Assembly: GCA_964614375.1 (NCBI GenBank)
Contig: CAZTLI010000009.1
Location: 1 to 29,426, forward strand
Length of the DNA stretch: 29,426 nt
DNA from: CAZTLI01 sp964614375
GTDB lineage: Bacteria > Chloroflexota > Anaerolineae > Aggregatilineales > Phototrophicaceae
Direction of reading: 5' to 3'
Positions 25,101 through 29,426 of the stretch are shown piece by piece; positions within the stretch are counted from its first letter, which is position 1; each line of letters opens with the position of its first letter. A program made the position numbers and the translations under genes. Under the pieces are notes generated by a model. It was not told the DNA's origin. It saw only the letters and a program-made list of their open reading frames with translations, and made no database searches.

Positions 25101-25479
25101 TGGCTGCAATAAATCCGGGCGTTTTGGCAATTGAACCAAAGACAGTGAGCTGTCCCGCTTTATCCAGGTCACTCACAATAGCGCGCAGGAGAGCAAAACG
25201 GGCGGAGTCATTCAGGCGGCGCGGTGGTGTGCCTGCTACATCGAGCAAACGGGCATAGAGTTCATAGAAGTTGAAGAATTCGACATTAAAATAGACACTG
25301 CGTCCATCTTGCCATTCAATCAGCCGTTCACGAAAACTGTTCTCCTGACGTTTGGTTGCCAGCAACGCCCAGATTTTGATGAACGGCTTATTTTGGTCAT
25401 GAATGGTCGCGATGAGATGTTCCAGCGAGACTTCTGTTTTGCCCGCACCCACGGGCGCAAGCAGGACGGTTGTTGGCAT
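22192..25479 (-). CDS. addB: AddB-type helicase/nuclease subunit with iron-sulfur nuclease domain
   Basis: This is the 1095-residue partner of AddA. The N-terminus TVLLAPVGAGKTEVSLEHLI holds the Walker A of the AddB helicase-like half. Central segments fit the family (VALLMVDGYDQFTPVQ, VLVTTATNARGLPHEHVFIV). The C-terminal nuclease has GFIDRID, VIVDYKTG (D973, K975) and QMMVYLLA. Four cysteines are placed to hold the 4Fe-4S staple: C806 in YGYCGFRFFAKRLL and C1075, C1079 and C1085 in RCVRYCEFHQLCR. The spacing of the last three is C-x3-C-x5-C, one residue longer than the usual C-x2-C-x5-C. ATG 25479 is used. A TTG at 25485 with GGA six bases upstream is also possible. The gene starts 8 bp after the NERD-like gene. 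Confidence 0.9.
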   Translation of the reverse strand: MPTTVLLAPVGAGKTEVSLEHLIATIHDQNKPFIKIWALLATKRQENSFRERLIEWQDGRSVYFNVEFFNFYELYARLLDVAGTPPRRLNDSARFALLRAIVSDLDKAGQLTVFGSIAKTPGFIAAIADFIAELKSNINEPHQFLDAAEHKGITQKDREIYRIYDTYHTRLREYNLVDKEGEGWLALAETRAQKDVATDVALLMVDGYDQFTPVQANLLALLSGRVGELRITLTTVPGRKETVGRRFENTRKQLEEFHERERVPCQTRKLPGAREQRHADLIHIGEMIFNVQAQTRSAAPDSALCIEAPSEQQEVAGVLRQIKRLLLDGARPDSILIALRDWERYRQHFMRYRQEYGLPLALHYGEPLKDNPAVIALVNLLELHEQDFRRRDLLDVLRSPYVAPPGLGTAQIDQLDRISRQLIVARGRDSWLLAIDRAWDVQAGDEDLDEPFEALINHDEATQLSLDLENFFAQVTPKRQATVAGYVEWLEVLIGTDSAEDPDEEPFDDDTAYSLAMIRQIRQPSNPLIIARDLSAIHEVMRILRGLLSAARLLESLDQREHRISWTDFKSDFLSAIRSTSVNAAPSRVGRVLVTTATNARGLPHEHVFIVGLAEGVFPQAIPEDPIYLDTERQALQAAGINLQTQAERANDDGLFYELISLPRQTLTVSRPTVNNGKLWIESHLWRQVNRVLTDIPTHTFRIGQVLPVESAASAPELVLSVADGLNLPELRPRTVSALTWLNHHHPATLQQVVIGRQIEMGRMARGRHDHFSGRLNDDDLIDRVAGILGQHRIWSASQFNDYGYCGFRFFAKRLLKLEKLDEPEEGIDAAQLGGINHEILERTYRELLDMPYFEMTPEYFERDVIPILHEIAEEVFAAAPRRYGFRETPRWQEEQSVLLRRLEALVRLDFSEDSPVIAQFGHAERQLYRLEAPFGMDGIPAVTIDLNDDLTIQVAGFIDRIDKVGNRAVIVDYKTGSGKIPIKEMEEGRNFQMMVYLLASDALLKQESAPDAPKQVAGGFFWHIRNQDISGTLTLDDNWAQISDAKTILTRYIQHAREGDFSVHPNKPENSSRCVRYCEFHQLCRASITNRRKA

Positions 25480-25487
25480 ACGCAAAT

Positions 25488-26243
25488 CTATTCCGCGTGA
25501 TACAGCAGATTCGCGACGGCAGTCACCTCTTCTGGGGATACGCGCTCTTTCGCCAGATAATTATCCTCGATCATCTCATAAAGCTGCCCCAGATTGGCAA
25601 CCGGCATCACGGGTTCTTCACGACCAATCTGTGTCGTGCGCTCGTCTGTTGTGAAAACGACGACCCCAAACACGGGGAATGTGTTCAGGCTGTGTCGCGC
25701 CAGAAACCGTCGCAAGCTGTGAATATCATCAGCCGCATCCTTGGTGGGATTCATCCCGGCAGGCAGCCATTCCTCACGTCCAGCTTTCATGGTGCGCTTG
25801 AGCCATTTGCCATGATCGTTGAAGAAGACACCGGGGTCATTGCGAATACGAAATACTAATAAACCCGGTGGGCCGACGAGTACCGCGTCGATGTACCCTA
25901 AACCGAGTTTGCTGATATTGCGAATGAAGGTAAAGCGTTCGTCCAAATGCCGGGCGAGGTAATCGCCTGTCATTTTTGCGAGGTCATTATCGGTCTTCCA
26001 GGTCAGCGCGCGAATACCGAGTGCTATACCCGTTAATGCGACTATACCACCCAAAAATAGCAGCACCGTGCGAAAAACATGATACACATTAAAGCCGGGA
26101 TTATCTTGCACAGCAAAATCAACGACAAATAATCCTAGACCGATAATACCAATAAGCGCACCGGCTGCCGCTGTAACGAAGCCCCATAAAAGCAGTTGAC
26201 GTGAGCGTCGAACCAATGCAATTGAAGGCGCGACATTTTGCAT
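25488..26243 (-). CDS. Membrane-anchored NERD-like domain protein, probable catalytic loss
   Basis: This is a 251-residue protein with two membrane segments (about 17-42 and 58-80) and a cytosolic domain from about 95. The pattern YIDAVLVGPPGLLVF, then FFNDHGKWLKR and PVFGVVVFTTDE, matches the nuclease-related NERD domain. D119 is kept. The E-x-K that normally follows the strand (as in VFVIETKN) reads VFRIRN (130-135), so Glu and Lys of the PD-(D/E)xK site are both absent. It may bind DNA or partners rather than cut. It lies between a response regulator (13 bp upstream) and addB (8 bp downstream). AAGGGA overlapping the upstream stop supports ATG 26243. The assignment to NERD is by eye. Confidence 0.75.
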   Translation of the reverse strand: MQNVAPSIALVRRSRQLLLWGFVTAAAGALIGIIGLGLFVVDFAVQDNPGFNVYHVFRTVLLFLGGIVALTGIALGIRALTWKTDNDLAKMTGDYLARHLDERFTFIRNISKLGLGYIDAVLVGPPGLLVFRIRNDPGVFFNDHGKWLKRTMKAGREEWLPAGMNPTKDAADDIHSLRRFLARHSLNTFPVFGVVVFTTDERTTQIGREEPVMPVANLGQLYEMIEDNYLAKERVSPEEVTAVANLLYHAE

Positions 26244-26256
26244 AAATTGCTATCCC

Positions 26257-26712
26257 TTATTTCTCGGGTTTGGACGAACTCGCGTTCTTACCCGACTCTT
26301 TGCCGTCCCGCCGCTGGGCAATGACATCTTCCAGCGTGCGTTGGAGTTCATTAAATTTGGGCAAAGGTTTATAGATGAGTTTGTCGGCACCGGCCTGTTT
26401 GATAACCGACTGCTCTTCGTCGGGCGTTAACTTATAGGCAGTAATCAAGACGATGGAAATTTCACCCAGCACCGTGCTTTTACGCAGGCGTTCGCCAACC
26501 ATCGCCCCATTGATATCTCCGGGCAGGCGAATGTCCAGCAGCGCCAGTTCAGGGAGTTCCCCCTGAAAGCGCGAATGATCGACATCATCCACCCATGAGA
26601 CCGCCTCTTCGCCATCAACAAAGGCGACACCTTCTATTCCCCACATTTCGAACATCGCCAGCAGAACTTCGTAAATATCTGGCTCGTCCTCTACAACCAT
26701 CCACGTTGACAA
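26257..26712 (-). CDS. Single-domain (CheY-like) response regulator heading the addBA operon
   Basis: This is a 151-residue receiver with no output domain. Visible features are the acidic pocket VVEDEPDI, the phosphoacceptor Asp in LALLDIRLPGD, Thr in LITAY, and Lys in LIYKPLPKF. The last 25 residues are charged and probably disordered. The start is TTG, giving STWMVVEDE. AAAGGTGG stands seven bases upstream, while the in-frame ATG four codons later has no ribosome binding site. The paralogue at 27072 also starts with TTG and keeps the Trp. It is first in a run of five genes (receiver, NERD-like, addB, addA, membrane protein) on the minus strand. It probably acts by protein-protein contact, with a partner kinase unknown but possibly the one at 27495. 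Confidence 0.88.
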   Translation of the reverse strand: MSTWMVVEDEPDIYEVLLAMFEMWGIEGVAFVDGEEAVSWVDDVDHSRFQGELPELALLDIRLPGDINGAMVGERLRKSTVLGEISIVLITAYKLTPDEEQSVIKQAGADKLIYKPLPKFNELQRTLEDVIAQRRDGKESGKNASSSKPEK

Positions 26713-26993
26713 GGTCTCGCCACCTTTCGTCTGTTAGATATTAAAGATGCTTTGGACATCTCATCGGTTCTCAACTAAAAAGTGTGACAATCTACATCTA
26801 CAAATAATACAGGGTAAACGCAATCTATACCAGTTCACTACGTTCCATTTATTATTTATCACGTTGTAGGTTTTTTCAACTATTTACCGTTAAAGGAAAT
26901 TTTGGGCACTAGGATTTTTGTCATGTCCGGTCGTATGGTTAGCTGCCAAAGGATAAACTACAGGGAAAATTCGACCATGAGACATTATAGGCC

Positions 26994-27008
26994 GAACTTT
27001 ACAAGTTC
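26994..27008. repeat. Inverted repeat, candidate regulator site upstream of the receiver-kinase operon
   Basis: GAACTT-TAC-AAGTTC is a perfect 6-bp inverted repeat with a 3-bp spacer. Its centre is about 51 bp before the predicted start site near 27052, a typical activator position. Confidence 0.4.
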
Positions 27009-27016
27009 AGGTATAC

Positions 27017-27045
27017 TTAACACAATGAAACCTTCAAAGTACAAT
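27017..27045 (+). promoter_or_regulatory. Predicted promoter of the receiver-kinase operon at 27072
   Basis: TTAACA (27017-27022) and TACAAT (27040-27045) are separated by 17 bases, with 5/6 matches in each. The predicted start near 27052 leaves a 20-base leader that contains AGGAGGGG. Confidence 0.6.
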
Positions 27046-27057
27046 CGACCTGTTTAC

Positions 27058-27065
27058 AGGAGGGG
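27058..27065 (+). promoter_or_regulatory. Strong ribosome binding site fixing a TTG start
   Basis: AGGAGGGG lies six bases before TTG 27072. No ATG stands at the expected distance in frame, so it decides the start of the second receiver. Confidence 0.75.
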
Positions 27066-27071
27066 CGTGCA

Positions 27072-27485
27072 TTGCACTGGCTAATTGCTGAAGATGAAAC
27101 CGATATACGCAACCTGGTTACCATGATGTGCCAGGTTTGGGGTCACACGCCTATCGCGTTTGAAAGCGGCCAAAAAGCATGGGATTGGATGGATAAAATC
27201 GAAGCGGGAACGTATGAAGGCCCATTTCCCGAATTGGCATTGATGGACATTCGTATGCCGGGGTACAGAGGCAACCAAGTCGCGCAGCGTCTGCGGACTA
27301 TTCCACAATTGCAAGATATTCCCATTGTGTTGATGACGGCCTTTGTATTGAGCGATGATGATCGCCGCGAGATGACTGAGGAATATGGAGTCGATCACAT
27401 CATTTATAAGCCGCTACCGGAGTTCGAAACCCTGCGTAAACTCCTGCATAATATTATTGACCGCAAGCTGTCACAGAAAAGTTAG
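27072..27485 (+). CDS. Single-domain (CheY-like) response regulator, paired with the PAS kinase downstream
   Basis: This is a 137-residue receiver without an output domain. The acidic pocket is LIAEDETDI, the phosphoacceptor Asp lies in LALMDIRMPGY, Thr in LMTAF, and Lys in IIYKPLPEF. The segment YEGPFPELALMDIRMPG is nearly the same as FQGELPELALLDIRLPG in the receiver at 26257, and both have a longer loop before the phosphoacceptor strand than CheY. The two genes are therefore divergent paralogues. The start is TTG. The kinase gene follows nine bases after the stop (counted to its ATG), so the two form an operon and a likely cognate pair. With no DNA-binding domain, its output must go through another protein. 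Confidence 0.9.
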   Translation: MHWLIAEDETDIRNLVTMMCQVWGHTPIAFESGQKAWDWMDKIEAGTYEGPFPELALMDIRMPGYRGNQVAQRLRTIPQLQDIPIVLMTAFVLSDDDRREMTEEYGVDHIIYKPLPEFETLRKLLHNIIDRKLSQKS

Positions 27486-27494
27486 TTGTCGCTT

Positions 27495-28769
27495 ATGGAT
27501 GATCAATCACCAACCAACCCCGATGATGTCAGTGATGCCCTGAATCGCGTCAATAGTCTGGGAACTGCCACTGAACGAATCTTCAGCCGGCTGTATCGTG
27601 GCTTAACAAGACGCTCAAAGAAAACTGCCGTGCCGCCAGCACCCACTAGCAGCGCATTACAGGTCGGGGAACTGGAGCAAACACGCGAACAAAATCGCTA
27701 TCTCAAATTGATGCTGGAACAGCGCGCGGAGGAATTGTCTCGTCTTAATGGCATTCTCGCCAGCCTTGACGAAGGCATTATCATGCAAAACATGGAAGGC
27801 CGTATCGTCCTGATTAACGAAGCGGCGCGCCGCTTGCTCGGTGGGCAGAAGAATTTCTGGTCGAGCGAATTGGGCACGCTGTTTGATGCCTATCATGAGG
27901 TCACCCAAGTTGACAGTGAATTGGCACCGCTCGGCGAACCCACCCGGATTCAAGTTAATAATCGCATATTGGGCGCCCAATTAGCAGCAGTTGCCGATAA
28001 CACGGGACAGCGATTAGGCACAATGATCGTTTTGCGCGATGTCACCCGCGATGCGTTGGCAGAACGCCTCAAAGATGGTTTCATCACGCATATCTCCCAT
28101 GAATTAAAAACGCCGATGACGGTCATCAAAGGCATGGGTGAAGTTCTGGCGAACCAGCCAGAAGGCAAACCCATCAATCGCCGTTTATTAGAAACACTGG
28201 GACGCAATGTAGACATCCTTGACCGAATGGTCGTCGAACTGCTCGATATTTCCGAAATCAGCGCCGAGAACTTTGACATCCGGCACGATTTACTGCTTGT
28301 CGATGAAATTGTGTGGAGTGTCATTCGTGGCCTGACACCGGAATTAAACAGCGCCAATATCCGCGTCATTGTAATGGCGAAACATGCCAATTCGCTGCAA
28401 ATCATTGGGGATGATCAACGGTTACGCTGGGCCATGGGACACCTCATTCGTAACAGCATCTACTACTCTTTGCCGGGTGGACAGGTCATCGTCGAACTGG
28501 TCGAATCTCAGCCGGGTCTCGTAGAAATTCGCGTCACCGATAAGGGTGTGGGCATAAGCGATAAAGACTTGCCCCACATTTTTGAGCGATTCTATCGTGG
28601 TGAACCCCGTACCAGCGAAGGCAAACGGCTCGACCCGCGCGGATTGGGCCAGGGGTTATTTGTCGCCAAAACAGTTGCAGAAGCCCATCATGGCTATATC
28701 GGCGTGCGTACTGAACCCGGCTACGGCAGTACATTTTCACTCAATCTCCCGCTGGCGGATAGCGCATAG
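27495..28769 (+). CDS. Soluble PAS-domain sensor histidine kinase
   Basis: This 424-residue kinase has no membrane segment. After a Pro/Ala-rich N-terminus, a coiled-coil (about 55-90) leads into a PAS domain (NGILASLDEGIIMQNMEGR to RLGTMIVLRDVT). The H box is HISHELKTPMTVIKG, with Thr at the +4 phosphatase position. The ATPase domain has RWAMGHLIRNSIYYSLPGG, DKGVGISDKD, FERFYRG and GLGQGLFVAKTV. The PAS, N-box and FYRG regions closely parallel the membrane kinase at 11199. Both share LLG-x-QKNF and QRLGT, so they come from one duplication. A TTG at 27486, directly after the receiver stop, would add three residues. I use ATG 27495. Neither has a clear ribosome binding site, which suggests translational coupling with the receiver. 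Confidence 0.9.
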   Translation: MDDQSPTNPDDVSDALNRVNSLGTATERIFSRLYRGLTRRSKKTAVPPAPTSSALQVGELEQTREQNRYLKLMLEQRAEELSRLNGILASLDEGIIMQNMEGRIVLINEAARRLLGGQKNFWSSELGTLFDAYHEVTQVDSELAPLGEPTRIQVNNRILGAQLAAVADNTGQRLGTMIVLRDVTRDALAERLKDGFITHISHELKTPMTVIKGMGEVLANQPEGKPINRRLLETLGRNVDILDRMVVELLDISEISAENFDIRHDLLLVDEIVWSVIRGLTPELNSANIRVIVMAKHANSLQIIGDDQRLRWAMGHLIRNSIYYSLPGGQVIVELVESQPGLVEIRVTDKGVGISDKDLPHIFERFYRGEPRTSEGKRLDPRGLGQGLFVAKTVAEAHHGYIGVRTEPGYGSTFSLNLPLADSA

Positions 28770-28818
28770 CAATTAGTTCGTTCCGCCAAAACCATTGAGA
28801 ACGTTTCGTCCCCCAGAG

Positions 28819-28848
28819 TTGGCAGTGTGCCTGTCGACTCGTTACAAT
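28819..28848 (+). promoter_or_regulatory. Predicted promoter of the GH57 gene
   Basis: TTGGCA (28819-28824) and TACAAT (28843-28848) are separated by 18 bases, with 5/6 matches in each. The predicted start near 28855 leaves a leader of about 53 bases. Confidence 0.5.
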
Positions 28849-28907
28849 CATCGTGTAAGTGCAAGTCAACAAAACTTATTCCCTGCGATTCTACTCAGGA
28901 GAGCGTT

Positions 28908-29426
28908 ATGGGCGCTTTAGGAGCGTTTACATTTGTTCTGCACAGTCACCTGCCCTATGCTCGGTTGGCAGGTCGATGGCCTCATGGCGAGGAATGGCTG
29001 CATGAAGCCGCTAGCGAAACCTATATTCCCTTACTCAATACTTTATATGATCTCAAAGAAGAAGGCATCCGCTATCGGCTCACTGTCGGTATTACACCCA
29101 TTCTGGCGGAACAACTCGCCGATGCCGATGTCCTCGACCATTTTGACCTTTATTTGGACGAAAAAATCGAAGCCGCGCAAAAAGATGTCGTTTATTTTGA
29201 ACAAGAAGGCACGGCAGACCCGCATCTGCGCTATTTGGCGGAATGGTATAGAAAAGAATACGAGTATATCAAGCGGTCTTTTGACAACCGTTTCAATCGT
29301 GACATTGTCGGGTCGTTTAAACAACTGCAAGACGAGGGATTTATCGAGATTACAACCAGCGCCGCTACCCATGGTTATTTGCCCCTGCTCGCACATGATA
29401 GTGCAATTAACGGACAGCTAAAAACG
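28908..29426 (+). CDS. Glycoside hydrolase family 57 protein (probable 1,4-alpha-glucan branching enzyme), N-terminal part
   Basis: The first 173 codons of a GH57 (DUF1957-type) protein run off the right edge. The N-terminus MGALGAFTFVLHSHLPYARL carries the HSHLPY motif of the first strand of the family's beta/alpha barrel. WPHGEEWLHEAASETYIPLL, LTVGITPILAEQLAD and IEITTSAATHGYLPLLA follow in the usual order. The catalytic Glu and Asp lie beyond the window. This subgroup contains the branching enzymes that make alpha-1,6 links in glycogen, so a glycogen-synthesis role is likely. Related alpha-amylases cannot be excluded without the rest. AGGAG seven to eight bases before the ATG supports the start. 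Confidence 0.85.
   Translation, partial: MGALGAFTFVLHSHLPYARLAGRWPHGEEWLHEAASETYIPLLNTLYDLKEEGIRYRLTVGITPILAEQLADADVLDHFDLYLDEKIEAAQKDVVYFEQEGTADPHLRYLAEWYRKEYEYIKRSFDNRFNRDIVGSFKQLQDEGFIEITTSAATHGYLPLLAHDSAINGQLKT

Larger units (their letters stand above)
26713..27071. other. Divergent intergenic region between the two receiver genes
   Basis: These 359 AT-rich bases hold the control regions of two divergent operons. The plus-strand promoter and an inverted repeat are listed separately. For the minus strand I find only the ribosome binding site AAAGGTGG (26720-26727) and no convincing -35/-10 pair. A 60-codon open frame at 26902-27084 has no coding character. No RNA gene is recognised. Confidence 0.5.

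Noticed and set aside
26902..27084. 60-codon open frame in the divergent intergenic region
   Set aside because: It runs through the predicted promoter and into the receiver gene, has no ribosome binding site and has no coding character.
28770..28818. Terminator behind the PAS kinase
   Set aside because: The only pairing found (CGTTC with GAACG around a 14-base loop, followed by TTTCG) is too weak to call.
28933..29421. 162-codon open frame at the right end
   Set aside because: It is in a different frame from the GH57 N-terminus at 28908, which has HSHLPY and an AGGAG site.

Overview
The window looks like a chromosomal segment of a Chloroflexota bacterium, most likely of the Anaerolineae type. 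This is an inference from gene content, with no marker gene to settle it: lipoproteins with Thr/Pro-rich linkers joined to SH3b and CARDB domains, a V4R-domain protein, a Roadblock-like signalling protein, PAS kinases and an AddAB nuclease. Base composition is close to even, with no obvious foreign island, no CRISPR array, no tRNA or rRNA gene and no intact insertion sequence.

Layout. 1-1066 (-): the first 355 codons of DNA polymerase I, running off the left edge. 1298-2422 (+): a soluble receiver-histidine kinase. It converges, with stop codons sharing TTAA, on 2419-4527 (-), a multidomain signalling protein made of a degenerate receiver, a long acidic linker, a Roadblock-like domain and a C-terminal domain that I read as a catalytically dead IS200/IS605 (Y1, HUH) transposase fold. 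4677-10433: an SH3b/CARDB lipoprotein (-), a V4R protein (-), a MiaB methylthiotransferase (-), a small orphan protein (-) and a B12-binding-type radical SAM enzyme (+). 10512-14414: a cytochrome c lipoprotein (+) converging on a membrane sensor kinase (-), which lies behind an M23 peptidase (-). 14616-17489 (+): a tight cluster of PHP phosphoesterase, GT4 glycosyltransferase (overlapping by 79 bp), methylglyoxal synthase and a DinB/ClbS-like protein.

17492-26712 (-): an apparent five-gene operon whose first gene is a CheY-like response regulator, followed by a membrane-anchored NERD-like protein, AddB, AddA and a polytopic membrane protein. Divergent from it across a 359-bp intergenic region lies 27072-28769 (+), a second, paralogous receiver followed by a soluble PAS histidine kinase. 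28908-29426 (+) is the start of a GH57 family protein, running off the right edge.

Themes. Signal transduction dominates: three histidine kinases, two stand-alone receivers and one pseudo-receiver. The two receivers are clearly paralogues and both start with TTG behind strong Shine-Dalgarno sequences. The two PAS kinases (at 11.2-13.5 kb and 27.5-28.8 kb) share a distinctive PAS domain. The most unusual items are the exapted HUH transposase domain, the response regulator heading an AddAB recombination operon, and a sensor kinase whose perfect -10 box places the predicted transcription start on the A of its ATG. Several promoters with good -35/-10 matches could be read, some combined with inverted repeats that look like operators.
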